Positions 33,984 through 43,081 are shown, counted from the first letter of the stretch. The stretch: DNA of 64,000 bases from Actinoplanes sp. DH11 (GCF_020873875.1 NZ_JAHWGU010000030.1:46272-110271), one strand, 5' to 3'. Notes: a model not told the origin generated them from the sequence alone. Numbers and translations: made by a program.

Positions 33984-35744
33984 ATGCGCTTCCTCGTGGT
34001 TCTGCTGGCCACGGCCGGGCTCCTCACGCCTGCCGCGGCGCGTGCCGACGACCGCACCACCTACACCAACCCCGTGTCGGCGAGCTTCGCGGACACCTTC
34101 GCCGACCCGGTGATCATCCCCGGCGAGAACCGGGACTGGTACGCCTACGGCACCAGCGACCCGCTCCGCGAAGGGGAGGGTACGCCGCACCGCATCCCGA
34201 TGGCCCGGTCCACCGACCTGGTGAACTGGTCGTACCTCGGTGACGCGTTCGGTGCCGGCCAGTTGCCGTCCTACGCCCGCCCGACCGCCGCTCTCTGGGC
34301 ACCGGACGTGCGCAAGGCCGGCAAGGGCTACGTCATGTACGTGACCGTCACCGAGACCGAACCCGACGGCGCGTCCGCGATCGGCGTGGCCACCGCACCG
34401 GCACCCACCGGCCCGTGGACGTTCGCCGCCGAACCTGCCGTGCCACCGCGCGCTGCCCCGGACGGCGGATGGTGGTGGACGTTCGACCCGGCGCAGCTGA
34501 CCACACCGGACGGCACCCGCTACCTCTACTACGGCAGCTACTTCGGCGGCATCTGGGTCTCCCGGCTCAGCGCCGACGGCCTGCGCACCGTCGGCGAACC
34601 CACCCGGGTCGCGATCGACAACAAGTTCGAAGGGGCGTACGTGGTGCGCCGCGCCGGCTGGTACTACCTGTTCGCCTCGTCCGCGAACTGCTGCGCCGGC
34701 CCGACCACCGGCTACTCCGTCTCGGCCGGCCGGTCGCGCAGCCCGCTCGGCCCGTTCGTGGACCGCGACGGCCAGTCCCTGAACGTGTCCCGCGCCGGCG
34801 GCACCCCGGTGATCGCCCCGAACGGCAACCGCTGGGTCGGCACCGGCCACAACGGGCTCGTCACCGACCGGGCCGGCCAGGACTGGCTGGTCTACCACGC
34901 CATCGACCGTGCCGACCCCTACCTGGACGAGCCGTTCGGCGTCAACGAGCGGCCCATGCTGCTGGACCGCCTCGACTGGATCGGCGGCTGGCCGACGGTG
35001 AACGCGGGCGCCTGGGCCTCGGAACGACAGGTGCGCGCACCCGGCCGGCACCTCGGCCCGGTCCGGCCGGCCCCGGTGCCGCAGCCCGGCCGGCTGCTGC
35101 GCGGTTCCTCCGACGACTTCGACTCCGCCGGCCTCGGCGCGGGCTGGGACTTCGTGCGCCCGGACGCCGCCGTCACGGTCGGTGGCGGGCGGCTGCGCTG
35201 GCCGGTGCAGGGCGCCGACCTCACCGGTGACTCCAACAGCGCGGGCGTCCTGCTCCGCGACCCGCCGGACGGTGCCCGCTCCGGCTCCGGCGCCGGCGCC
35301 GGCTCCCGGACCGGTTCCTGGATCGCCGAGACGAAGGTGACCCTGGACCTGGGCGAGGACACGGTGCGCAACTTCCAGCAGGCGGGCCTCATCGCGTACG
35401 TGGACGACGACCACTTCGCCCGCCTGTCCACCGTGGCCATCTGGAACACCCGGCAGGTCGAGTTCGGCAAGGAGATGCCGTTCGCCGGCGCCACGTCCTA
35501 CGGCGGCACCATCGCCGGCACCCCCGGCCGCACCACCACCTGGCTGCGCCTCGCCCACCGCCTCGACAAGTCCGGCGAACACGAGTACCGCGCCGGCGTG
35601 AGCCGCGACGGCCGGACCTGGACCTGGGGCGGCGTCTGGACGCTGCCGGCGGACACCACCCCGCGCATCGGCCTGGTCGCCCACGGCGGCGCCGACCCCG
35701 CGGTCACCGCCGAGTTCGACCACCTGCGGTTCTACAACTGGTGA
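33984..35744 (+). CDS. Secreted GH43 arabinanase/arabinofuranosidase
   Basis: A 586-residue protein with a signal peptide (FLVVLLATAGLLTPAAARA, cleavage near residue 21). The five-bladed propeller carries the family 43 triad: Asp41 in FADPVII, Asp168 in WWWTFDPAQL and Glu216 in KFEGAYVVRR. Residues ~385-586 form a concanavalin-like beta-sandwich as in many GH43 proteins. It would cut arabinan or arabinoxylan side chains outside the cell to feed the importer. ATG 33984 follows GAAGGGA by 6 bases; ATG 33978 is possible. Two hairpins follow the gene. Confidence 0.92.
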   Translation: MRFLVVLLATAGLLTPAAARADDRTTYTNPVSASFADTFADPVIIPGENRDWYAYGTSDPLREGEGTPHRIPMARSTDLVNWSYLGDAFGAGQLPSYARPTAALWAPDVRKAGKGYVMYVTVTETEPDGASAIGVATAPAPTGPWTFAAEPAVPPRAAPDGGWWWTFDPAQLTTPDGTRYLYYGSYFGGIWVSRLSADGLRTVGEPTRVAIDNKFEGAYVVRRAGWYYLFASSANCCAGPTTGYSVSAGRSRSPLGPFVDRDGQSLNVSRAGGTPVIAPNGNRWVGTGHNGLVTDRAGQDWLVYHAIDRADPYLDEPFGVNERPMLLDRLDWIGGWPTVNAGAWASERQVRAPGRHLGPVRPAPVPQPGRLLRGSSDDFDSAGLGAGWDFVRPDAAVTVGGGRLRWPVQGADLTGDSNSAGVLLRDPPDGARSGSGAGAGSRTGSWIAETKVTLDLGEDTVRNFQQAGLIAYVDDDHFARLSTVAIWNTRQVEFGKEMPFAGATSYGGTIAGTPGRTTTWLRLAHRLDKSGEHEYRAGVSRDGRTWTWGGVWTLPADTTPRIGLVAHGGADPAVTAEFDHLRFYNW

Positions 35745-35783
35745 CAGCGGCCGCCGCGGACGCGGGAGCACGGGTACGCCGAA

Positions 35784-35813
35784 GGGCCGCCCGTGCTCTC
35801 CGCACGGCGGCCC
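35784..35813 (+). terminator. Hairpin after the arabinoside operon
   Basis: GGGCCGC...CGTGC pairs with GCACGGCGGCCC around a 5-base loop, with one bulged C: 12 base pairs, nearly all G/C. It starts 39 bases after the GH43 stop. No T-run follows. Confidence 0.6.
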
Positions 35814-35844
35814 GGGAGGGCGCCGTCCCGCCGGAGGTCCCTCG

Positions 35845-35874
35845 GTGCGTCACCGCCCGCCGGCGGTGACGCAC
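35845..35874. terminator. Second hairpin, 13-bp perfect stem
   Basis: GTGCGTCACCGCC (35845-35857) and its exact complement (35862-35874) around a 4-base loop. It lies between the convergent GH43 and NB-ARC genes and could terminate both. Confidence 0.7.
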
Positions 35875-35896
35875 CCGGTGTCGGCCCGATTGATGA

Positions 35897-38626
35897 TCAT
35901 GTGCCCAGGCGGTGCAGCAGTGCGTCGGCCCGGTCGACGCCCGCTGCGGAGATGCTCAGCAGCAGGGCGCGTGCCGCCTGGGCTGCCGCTCGGGCCTCGT
36001 CGGTCCGGCCGAGTTGTGCCAGCGCCTCGGCCGTGCCCAGCCTGGCCTCGGCTTCTTCCAATGGTGTGGCCACCTCGAGAGCGACCGCGAGCGCCGACTC
36101 GTGGGCACGCACCGCTTCCCCGGGACGGCCCGCCATGGATTCCAGCCGGCCGAGGGAGTTGTCGACCGCTGCCTGACCCAGCCGTTCCTTCAGGGACCGG
36201 TAGAGGTCGCGGGCCTCGACGAGCCGGCTGCGGGCGTCGTCCAGCCGCTGTGCTGTGACGAGCAGGTCACCGTACTCCTTCAGGGCACAGGCCCGGCCCA
36301 GGTCTTCGCCGATCTGGTCGTACAGCTCGATGGATTCGGCGAAAGCCGTCTCGGATTCGTCGATGTGGCCGAGTTCGCGCAGCGCGGCCCCGGTGTCGAT
36401 GAGGATCTCGGCTTCCAGCGATCGGTCGGCGAGCCGCCGGGTGAGCTCGCGTGCCTCGTCGAGCCGGCGCAGGGCGTCCTCGTGGCGGCCCATCAGCCGC
36501 AGGACACTGCCCAGTTTGGTGGTCGCCTGTGCCTCGACCAGCGGCAGGTCGAGTTCCCGGCCCAGGTCGCGGGCCCGTTCCAGGGCATCGATCGCCTCGG
36601 CGTAGCGGTCCATGAAGTACCAGGTGTTGCCGAGGTTGCGCAGCACGCTTGCGAGCCCTGGCTCGTCGCCGAGCCGCTCGTAGTGGGTACGGGCTTCGGA
36701 GAGCAGCGCCACGGCCTCGTCGTAGTGGTCGAGCAGGTAATGCAGGGTGCCGAGCTCGAGCAGGGCGTTCGCGACGTCGTGTTCGTCACCGGCGGCGCGT
36801 GCCAGGCCGAGGGCGGCCTGATAGTCGGCCCGGGCCTGGTCGTAGCCGCCGAGCAGCATCCGCACGGTGCCGCGTTCCAGCAGGCTGTCCACGTCGCTGG
36901 GCAGGTCGTCCAGCACGGTGAGCGCGGCGTCGTAGTCGCCGTGGTTGCGCAGTGCGATCGCCAGTTCGAGCCGGGCGCGCTCGGCGTGCCGGGTCTCGCC
37001 GAGCGCCGCCGCCGCTTCGGCGGCCCGCTGCTGCAACCGGATCACCGTGTCCCACGGGCCGGTCCGGCGCAGGTGGCAGGAGATGGCCGTGGTCATCCGC
37101 ACCAGCCGAGGTGATCGGTCATCGAGGACGCCGAGACAAGCGATGACATTGGCGCGGTCGGCCGACAGCCAGGTCACGGCCTGCCGCCGGTCGCCGATCG
37201 GCGGGATGGAGCCGGTGAAGAACGACGGCGGAGCCGGATCGTCCCGGCGCGGCGTCAGGTGCCGATCGGCGAGCCATGACACCTGCTCGTAGTAGTCGAA
37301 CAGGGCCCCGCGGGCCCGCTCCCGATCGTTCTCGGCGACCTCCTTGTTGAGTTCGTCAAGGTAGTCGCGGACGAGGTCGTGCATCTGGAACCTGCCGTAG
37401 ACGTACTCGTCGACGAGATTGTCCCCGTACAGGCCTTCCAGGTGGGCCACGCCATCGTCGACCGGTAGCGCGCACAGTGCGGCGGCGGCGTAGCCGTCGA
37501 CGTCCGCACCCGGATGCAGACCCAGGGTGCGGAAGAAGCGGCGCTGCTCGGCGTCCAATGCGTCGAACGACAGGTGGAGTGCCGCGGTCACCTCCACGTT
37601 GCGTACCCGCAGTTCCGATAATCGCCGGTGCTCCGCGCCGAGCCGGCGGGCCAGTTCCGCGACGCTGAGGGCTCTCCGGTTACGGATCCTGGCCGCAGCC
37701 AGCGAGATTGCCAGCGGCAGGTGGCCGCAGAGTCGTACCACCTCGTCGACCGGACTGTCCTCGGGAAGGTCACGGCCGACGACGCGCCGGAACATCTCCG
37801 CGGCCTCGTCCGGTGGCAGGACGTCGAGGGCGACGGTGGCCGCCTCCAGTTCGACGAGTCTGCGGCGGCTGGTGACCAGGACGAGGGTGTGCGGTCCGTT
37901 GGGCAGCAGCGGCGTCACCTGGCCGGCGTCGATCGCATTGTCGAGGACGAGAAGCGCCCGCTGGCCGGCCATGCGAACGCGCCACAGGGCAGCCCGTTCG
38001 TCGAGGGTCGCCGGGATCGCGCCAGCTGGCACCCCGACAGCTTTCAGTAGTTGTTCCAGGGCCTCCCCGGCGGTCAGCGGTGACCGGTCGGAGGTGTAGC
38101 CGTGCAGATCGATGAAGAGCCGGGTATCCGGAAACTGCCGGCCGAGCCGATGTGCGGCGTGGTTGGCGAATGCGGTCTTGCCGACGCCCGGCTTGCCGTC
38201 GACCGCATGTACGGCGATCACCGTCCCGGCCGACCGGGCGGTCTCCACGGCGGTCCGCAGCCGGTCGAGTTCGGCCGCCCGGCCGGTGAAGGTGGGCAGG
38301 TCACGTCGAAGCTGGTTCGCCAGTGGCACGCCGGGCGCCGGCGTGTCGACGTGTTGCAGCGTCCGCAGCGCGGTGTACAGGGAATTGATGTCGGCGCGCC
38401 GCTCGTCCCGCTCGCCCGCCGTGGCGTCGAGCAGTTCCAGGCAGGCGTCCACCCATGCCCGGATCACCTGCTCGTCGGGCAGGACCTTCCACTTGCCCGT
38501 CTCGAGGTTCGAGACCGTCGAGTTCCGGTAATTGATCATCCTGGCGATGTCGGTCTGGCGCAGGCCCGCGTCCTTGCGCAGCCGGGCGAGCCGATTACCC
38601 AGTTCCTTGCGTTCCGGTTCTGCCAT
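35897..38626 (-). CDS. HTH / NB-ARC / TPR regulator
   Basis: A 909-residue STAND-type protein. An XRE-like helix-turn-helix lies at ~10-60 (RLRKDAGLRQTDIARMINYR). The NTPase part begins with FTGRAAELDRL and the P-loop GKPGVGKT (~143-150), then LLVLDNAID (Walker B-like) and CGHLPLAISLAAARI (GxP motif). From ~550 to 900 there are TPRs (YAEAIDALERARDLGRELDL, YDEAVALLSEARTHYERLG). Such proteins act as ATP-dependent switches that oligomerise on a signal. ATG 38626 follows GAGGAG; GTG 38629 is possible. Divergent from the glycosyltransferase at 38803. Confidence 0.9.
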   Translation of the reverse strand: MAEPERKELGNRLARLRKDAGLRQTDIARMINYRNSTVSNLETGKWKVLPDEQVIRAWVDACLELLDATAGERDERRADINSLYTALRTLQHVDTPAPGVPLANQLRRDLPTFTGRAAELDRLRTAVETARSAGTVIAVHAVDGKPGVGKTAFANHAAHRLGRQFPDTRLFIDLHGYTSDRSPLTAGEALEQLLKAVGVPAGAIPATLDERAALWRVRMAGQRALLVLDNAIDAGQVTPLLPNGPHTLVLVTSRRRLVELEAATVALDVLPPDEAAEMFRRVVGRDLPEDSPVDEVVRLCGHLPLAISLAAARIRNRRALSVAELARRLGAEHRRLSELRVRNVEVTAALHLSFDALDAEQRRFFRTLGLHPGADVDGYAAAALCALPVDDGVAHLEGLYGDNLVDEYVYGRFQMHDLVRDYLDELNKEVAENDRERARGALFDYYEQVSWLADRHLTPRRDDPAPPSFFTGSIPPIGDRRQAVTWLSADRANVIACLGVLDDRSPRLVRMTTAISCHLRRTGPWDTVIRLQQRAAEAAAALGETRHAERARLELAIALRNHGDYDAALTVLDDLPSDVDSLLERGTVRMLLGGYDQARADYQAALGLARAAGDEHDVANALLELGTLHYLLDHYDEAVALLSEARTHYERLGDEPGLASVLRNLGNTWYFMDRYAEAIDALERARDLGRELDLPLVEAQATTKLGSVLRLMGRHEDALRRLDEARELTRRLADRSLEAEILIDTGAALRELGHIDESETAFAESIELYDQIGEDLGRACALKEYGDLLVTAQRLDDARSRLVEARDLYRSLKERLGQAAVDNSLGRLESMAGRPGEAVRAHESALAVALEVATPLEEAEARLGTAEALAQLGRTDEARAAAQAARALLLSISAAGVDRADALLHRLGT

Positions 38627-38802
38627 CACGGCTCCTCGGTCTCCACGCGCGGGATTCCAGTGTGCTGCTGCCGGTCACAGGCTCGTGAACAGGGAGAACT
38701 CTGACCTCCGGGCGGTCCGTTCCAGAGTTGGGCGATCGGCCGCCGGTGGAACCGCATTCTCATTGCTGACGCGATCGAACAAGGTATCAGCGAGGAGCGA
38801 TC

Positions 38803-40017
38803 ATGGATGAGCCGGCAGAGAAGCCACGGGTACTCGCGATGAACTGCGAGTGGCCGGCGACCAAGGGCGGTATCCCGGCGTTCAACCGGTCTCTGGTGAT
38901 CGCGCTCGCCGAGGCGGGGTTCCCGACCGCCTGCCTGGTGAACGCGCCGACGCGTGAGGACGTCGAGGAGGCGCAGGCGGCCGGGGTGACGATGATCGCG
39001 GCAGAACGGACGCCGGCCGGACCGTCCATGATGCTCGACTCCGAGAAGGTGCGCGCCTTCCGGCCACAGTTGGTGATCGGGCACGACCGCTTCACCGGTC
39101 CGGCCGCCTGGGTGCAGGTTCACCGCTATCACCCGGAAGCGGCTCTTGCACTCATCATGCATATCGCGCCGTCGGAGCTGGAGCGGTTCAAGGGCGCGCC
39201 CGGCGCCACGGCCAGGACGGAGGAGCGGGAGCGCATCACCCGGCGGATCGCTGCCGATGCGCAGATCGTCGCGGCTGTCGGTCCCCGGCTCCGGCGTTAC
39301 GCCGAGGACCTGCTGGAGGACGGCTCCGGCGGGCGGCCGGTGCTGCAACTGGACCCGGGTCTGGGACCGACCACGGCGCGACGCCGGTCAGTACCTCCGA
39401 AGCGGCAGGTGCTCGTGCTCGGCCGGACCGATGACCGGGAACTCAAGGGCCTGGACATCGCGGCACGGGCCGTGGCCACTCTGCCCGGGCCGCCCGGACC
39501 CCCGGTCGGCCTGCTGGTCCGCGGCGCGGCCCCGGCCGAATGCGACGCCCTGCACCGCTCTCTGGTCGGCCTGTCCGGGCTCGCCCGGGAACGCCTCGAC
39601 GTGCGGCCGTTCACGACGCACCAGGGCGAATTGCGCCGCGATCTGGCGCGCGCTCTTGTCTGCGTGATGCCGTCCCGCGTCGAAGGTTTTGGTCTGGTCG
39701 CCCTGGACGCGATCGCCGCCGGGACACCCTTGCTGGCCAGCGCCAAGAGTGGGGTCGCGGAGCTGTTGCGGAATCGCCTCGGCCGGCTCGCCGACCCGAT
39801 GGTGGTGGACATCGTGGACGACCCGGAGACCGACGTGCGGGTCTGGCGGGCCGCTATCGACCGGGTCGTGGCCGACCCGGAGGCGGCATTCGGGCACGCC
39901 GAGGAAGTGCGTCGGCGCCTGTCCACCGGGCTGACCTGGCATCGCACCGCGACGGCGCTGGTCGCGGCGGTGCCGCACGGTGAGCGTGTCTGGTGCCGGG
40001 ACGGATGCCTATGTTAA
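38803..40017 (+). CDS. Glycosyltransferase-like protein, GT4 type
   Basis: A 404-residue protein with a GT-B layout: N-terminal VLAMNCEWPATKGGIPAFNR and a C-terminal VLVLGRTDDRELKGLDIAAR, then CVMPSRVEGFGLVALDAIAA, where E-x7-E (EGFGLVALD) is nearly kept. The last residues include WCRDGCLC, an unusual tail with three cysteines. It diverges from the NB-ARC regulator across 176 bases and is followed by an XRE gene 33 bases downstream. I suspect the three work together, since glycosyltransferase-like genes next to such regulators recur in actinobacteria, but sequence gives no direct proof. Confidence 0.8.
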   Translation: MDEPAEKPRVLAMNCEWPATKGGIPAFNRSLVIALAEAGFPTACLVNAPTREDVEEAQAAGVTMIAAERTPAGPSMMLDSEKVRAFRPQLVIGHDRFTGPAAWVQVHRYHPEAALALIMHIAPSELERFKGAPGATARTEERERITRRIAADAQIVAAVGPRLRRYAEDLLEDGSGGRPVLQLDPGLGPTTARRRSVPPKRQVLVLGRTDDRELKGLDIAARAVATLPGPPGPPVGLLVRGAAPAECDALHRSLVGLSGLARERLDVRPFTTHQGELRRDLARALVCVMPSRVEGFGLVALDAIAAGTPLLASAKSGVAELLRNRLGRLADPMVVDIVDDPETDVRVWRAAIDRVVADPEAAFGHAEEVRRRLSTGLTWHRTATALVAAVPHGERVWCRDGCLC

Positions 40018-40050
40018 GGATGCGAAAGACTCCGAGACGAGGATGGTGCG

Positions 40051-40788
40051 ATGCCCCGAGGCCGCCGCAGCGCTGCGGACATCCCGTCCGGGCCGGCCAC
40101 GGATCTGGTGGCGCTGTTCCACCGGCTGGTGCGGGCCGGCACGCTTAACAACACCTCGATCGCGGCTCGGGCCGGCATGTCCCGCAGCTTCGTCGGTGAG
40201 CTGCTGAACGGGCGTAAGGCACCGATCCCGAGCACCGCCGCCCGCCTCGCCGCCGTGCTGGGTGCGAGTCCGGCCGAGGTGACCCTGGCGCGCCGGCTGG
40301 CCGAGCAACTGCGCGATCTGCGACGGTACGAGCGGGCCCGGGATGGCCGGGACGCGGAACGGGGCCCGGCCACCGACCTGTGGGGCATTTGCGTCGCCTT
40401 CGTGCTGGCGCTCGACACCGCACACAACGCGCTGCGGGAGTGTGCCCGTGGACGGCACGACGGCGCCCTGTCCGAGGCGGCCACCTTTGCCGTCCACGAG
40501 TCCGGTCTCTATGCCCAGCGGGAGCGCATGTTGCTCTCCGGCAGCCCGGAACTGGTCGCGGCAGCGGAGAAGGTGTTCCTCGCGCTCGTCGACATCCGCA
40601 CCACGATCATGGGCGGTGCTGGTCTGGACGCGTCCGAGTACCACGCGGTGTACCACCCGTTCGCCGAGGCCATGTGGAACTTCCGCGGAGCTGTCCGTGC
40701 CGCGTTCGGGCAGGCCCCCCTCACCCCCGAACTGCTGATGCGGGCGGACTGGTCCGACCGGGACCAGTGCCGGCGTTACGGACCCTGA
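40051..40788 (+). CDS. XRE-type transcriptional regulator with helical C-terminal domain
   Basis: A 245-residue protein. Residues ~18-80 form a helix-turn-helix (NNTSIAARAGMSRSFVGELL, LAAVLGASPAEVTLARRLAE). Residues ~95-245 are helical and resemble a signal-sensing or oligomerisation domain (ATDLWGICVAFVLALDTAHN, TFAVHESGLYAQRERMLL). No membrane segment. It is 33 bases from the glycosyltransferase gene on the same strand, so co-transcription is likely. It could regulate the operon at 41203-42324 that follows after 414 bases, but no operator can be pinned down. Confidence 0.82.
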   Translation: MPRGRRSAADIPSGPATDLVALFHRLVRAGTLNNTSIAARAGMSRSFVGELLNGRKAPIPSTAARLAAVLGASPAEVTLARRLAEQLRDLRRYERARDGRDAERGPATDLWGICVAFVLALDTAHNALRECARGRHDGALSEAATFAVHESGLYAQRERMLLSGSPELVAAAEKVFLALVDIRTTIMGGAGLDASEYHAVYHPFAEAMWNFRGAVRAAFGQAPLTPELLMRADWSDRDQCRRYGP

Positions 40789-41202
40789 CGGCGGTTCGCC
40801 GAACTTCACCCGACGAACCGCGCCGCCAGGTCGAATCCGCAGCTGCGGGCCGGCTCGGATGCGAGATGTTCGCTACGCGTCGCTGGCATTTGTCACCTGG
40901 TGCATCACCGGTCTTGGATGGCGGCAGATCGCAGAGCTGACCGGTCATCGGGTCCGGGCGATCGGCCGCGACGAGTCTCGTCCGCAGTGGACGATGCCGG
41001 GTCGGCCGATCGTCCATCCGCCGGCGAACGGTCGGGGCTTTCCCGGTCCCTGTCAGGTGAAAGCAACGCGCGACTCTGGCACGCGACAACTGTCGATGGC
41101 AATCTCGTGAGCCTCGGCCGGCCCGGAGAAACGTATTCGGACCGGCTGAAAGGTGCACGGCCCTGAAACTCCGGTGAGACCGAAGTGAAGGAGGCACACT
41201 GG
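40789..41202. other. Intergenic region without a convincing gene
   Basis: 414 bases between the XRE gene and the three-gene operon. Several open frames exist but none has good composition or a ribosome binding site. The 3' part presumably contains the operon promoter; I cannot identify it. Confidence 0.6.
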
Positions 41203-41898
41203 ATGGACTACGGCGCTGATTTCGTCGCAAGGATGGACCGTTTCGGGCGGTTCGTCTTCCCATTGATCGAAAGCAATGAGGACGCCGCCGATATCTGGGG
41301 TGGCACAGTGGCGCCGCTGTACCCGGTGGCGCAGGCCAACCCGGATGCGTTCGTGACGAATGTTGCCAAGGCGGTGATGCCGGCCGGTGGCTGGGCCGTT
41401 TATGGCGGCTCGCACCTGATCGCAGAACTCCTGGGATTCGATCACCGCAGCCCTGTGGCGGACGACCTGATGGGTGAGTCGCTGGAGTTCCTGCGGTCGC
41501 GAGGTGCGCCGAACTTGCATCTCACCGGATACGAGCACACGTTCTGGGTGACGCACCGCGGGCGGACCGAGCGGTGGCTGACCGGCCGCCCTAGGCCTAC
41601 CGCGGCGGAGGCGCCCATCCCTGAGCTGCGGTCGGGTGAGGTGCGACTGCTGGCCCACCTGCACCCGGCCGTGGACTCGAACCTGGTGTTCGTGCGCCGG
41701 GGCGGCGACGGGTACGCAGCCGAGATCGATGCACGGTCCGGCGACGACGATCCCGGTCGTTCGCGGCACGAGTGGAAGATCGCCCCGGCGATCGACGACC
41801 TGTACTGGGAGATCGGGACGACGTTCCAGATCCCGACGTTCTGGTACGCCACGGAACTGGAGCCGTTCTTGCCGTTACCCCGGCCGCGACTCGACTGA
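41203..41898 (+). CDS. Unknown soluble protein, first gene of the cysteine-peptide operon
   Basis: A 231-residue protein without signal peptide, membrane segment or cysteines. Visible blocks: FGRFVFPLIESNEDAADIWG, AVYGGSHLIAELLG, LHLTGYEHTFWVTHRGRTER, and a C-terminal LYWEIGTTFQIPTFWYATEL. The mix of aromatic residues and the last block suggests a globular alpha/beta fold. ATG 41203 has AAGGAGG 8 bases upstream; GTG 41185 is less likely. It is followed by two small genes with equally strong ribosome binding sites. I do not recognise the family. An immunity or processing role for the peptide at 42211 is only a guess. Confidence 0.8.
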   Translation: MDYGADFVARMDRFGRFVFPLIESNEDAADIWGGTVAPLYPVAQANPDAFVTNVAKAVMPAGGWAVYGGSHLIAELLGFDHRSPVADDLMGESLEFLRSRGAPNLHLTGYEHTFWVTHRGRTERWLTGRPRPTAAEAPIPELRSGEVRLLAHLHPAVDSNLVFVRRGGDGYAAEIDARSGDDDPGRSRHEWKIAPAIDDLYWEIGTTFQIPTFWYATELEPFLPLPRPRLD

Positions 41899-41922
41899 CA
41901 CAAACCTATCGGAGGCTGTTCC

Positions 41923-42201
41923 GTGGAATGGATTCTAGTTCTCATCTATCTACTTGGCATGTTCATCGGCTCAATCGTCGTTCGCCACCGAGCTGGTGTG
42001 GGGCAGAGCCGGATCAAAATTCTCGGATCGACCGGATTCGGATTCATCTGGTTCTGGCGGATGACATTCGCGGTTGCTTTCTGGCCGATCACCCTCGTTG
42101 TCTGGCTGGCGCGCGGCCGCCCCGAACCGCACATTGTCTTCAACGAGCGCGCGGCGGAACGCCGACGCTTGATGAAGGAACGTGGAGAAGCGATTTCCTA
42201 G
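41923..42201 (+). CDS. Small two-helix membrane protein
   Basis: A 92-residue protein starting at GTG, 7 bases after GGAGG. It has two membrane helices, residues ~2-18 (EWILVLIYLLGMFIGSIVV) and ~36-62 (FGFIWFWRMTFAVAFWPITL), and a basic C-terminal tail (ERAAERRRLMKERGEAIS) likely in the cytoplasm. Base composition is lower in G+C than in neighbouring genes. Its TAG stop touches the Shine-Dalgarno sequence of the cysteine-rich peptide gene. Possible roles are export of, or immunity to, the peptide; unproven. Confidence 0.75.
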   Translation: MEWILVLIYLLGMFIGSIVVRHRAGVGQSRIKILGSTGFGFIWFWRMTFAVAFWPITLVVWLARGRPEPHIVFNERAAERRRLMKERGEAIS

Positions 42202-42210
42202 GAGGTGATT

Positions 42211-42324
42211 ATGAAGTGCGCATGTGTTCAGGCGGGTAAACCGAAGTGTGCGTGGTGCAAGGAGGCGGAGGCGCACCGCATCCCGACGTCCCGTCACAAC
42301 TGTCAGTGGGGCAGCTGCTCCTGA
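42211..42324 (+). CDS. 37-residue cysteine-rich peptide
   Basis: A very short gene with an almost perfect Shine-Dalgarno sequence (GGAGGTGAT, 42201-42209) directly before ATG 42211. The product has six cysteines at 3, 5, 13, 16, 31 and 36 in the pattern C-x-C-x7-C-x2-C-x14-C-x4-C, plus two histidines (22 and 29) and two tryptophans. No leader-like N-terminus is seen. It could be a small zinc-binding protein, a disulphide-rich peptide or a precursor of a modified peptide. It is co-oriented and tightly spaced with the membrane protein. A hairpin terminator follows. Confidence 0.72.
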   Translation: MKCACVQAGKPKCAWCKEAEAHRIPTSRHNCQWGSCS

Positions 42325-42348
42325 GCCGACCGGCATGTGTACCCGGTG

Positions 42349-42388
42349 ACGGTGCTGGCGGCGGTCACAGGTCGCCGGCCAGCACCGT
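42349..42388 (+). terminator. Terminator hairpin after the cysteine-peptide operon
   Basis: ACGGTGCTGGC (42349-42359) pairs exactly with GCCAGCACCGT (42378-42388) around an 18-base loop, followed by TT. It overlaps the 3' end of the convergent GAF/ANTAR gene. Confidence 0.6.
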
Positions 42389-43081
42389 TTCGGCGAGCAT
42401 GCGCAGGCCGTACCCGGAATCGGCTGCCATCGTGGTGAGCCGCAGGTAGGCGTCGTGCCGGGTCTCGCCGTGCCGCTCCATCAGCAGGTGCAGCGCCGCC
42501 TGGATCCGGGTCCGCGCCGTCAGTGCGGCGGTGAAGCCGGCCAGCAGTTCCCGGCCGCCGTCGTCAAGCGGTTCCCGCGTGCCGAAGCCGGCCGGCAGCT
42601 CCTGGTCCGGGTCGAAGGCGTCCCACACGCCGAAGATGAGCGGCGCCATCCGGGCGTCGTCGCGGCCGTGCAGGTTGAGGGCGGCGACCGCCGCCCCGCC
42701 GGCGGTGAACAGCGGCACGGACACGGTGGCGCGCAGTCCCAGCCGCAGAGCCTCCCGGGCGAAGCCGGGCCATCGCACGGTCGAGGCGAGGTCGGCCACG
42801 GCGGACGGCCGGCCCGAGGACAGCGCCTCGACGCACGGACCCTCCTTGTCGTCCCGCTGCACCTCTTCGAGGGCCCGGACGAGATCGCTGGTGACGGCGA
42901 CGATCGTCGAGGCGCCGCCGCGGAACGCCGTGACCGAGGCGTAGTCGGCGGCGGCCACCCGGTCCACGCACAGCCGGGCGATGCGGTCCAGGTGTTCGTC
43001 GAGGCCGGGGGCCTCGTCCGGCGTCTCGGCCAGTTCGGCCAGGCTCCGGGCCAACGGGCCGTCCAGGGACTCTTCCCGCAT
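42365..43081 (-). CDS. GAF and ANTAR domain protein
   Basis: A 238-residue protein, third member of this class in the window. GAF domain near residues 25-165 (VAAADYASVTAFRGGASTIV, KEGPCVEALSSGRPSAVADL) and ANTAR domain near 180-235 (TRIQAALHLLMERHGETRHD). ATG 43081 follows GAAGGG. Probably an RNA-binding antiterminator controlled by a small ligand. It diverges from the TPP enzyme gene with 152 bases between starts. Confidence 0.85.
   Translation of the reverse strand: MREESLDGPLARSLAELAETPDEAPGLDEHLDRIARLCVDRVAAADYASVTAFRGGASTIVAVTSDLVRALEEVQRDDKEGPCVEALSSGRPSAVADLASTVRWPGFAREALRLGLRATVSVPLFTAGGAAVAALNLHGRDDARMAPLIFGVWDAFDPDQELPAGFGTREPLDDGGRELLAGFTAALTARTRIQAALHLLMERHGETRHDAYLRLTTMAADSGYGLRMLAETVLAGDL

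Noticed and set aside
40859..41110. Open frame in the gap after the XRE gene
   Set aside because: No ribosome binding site, no domain, and several overlapping frames look equally plausible; treated as intergenic.
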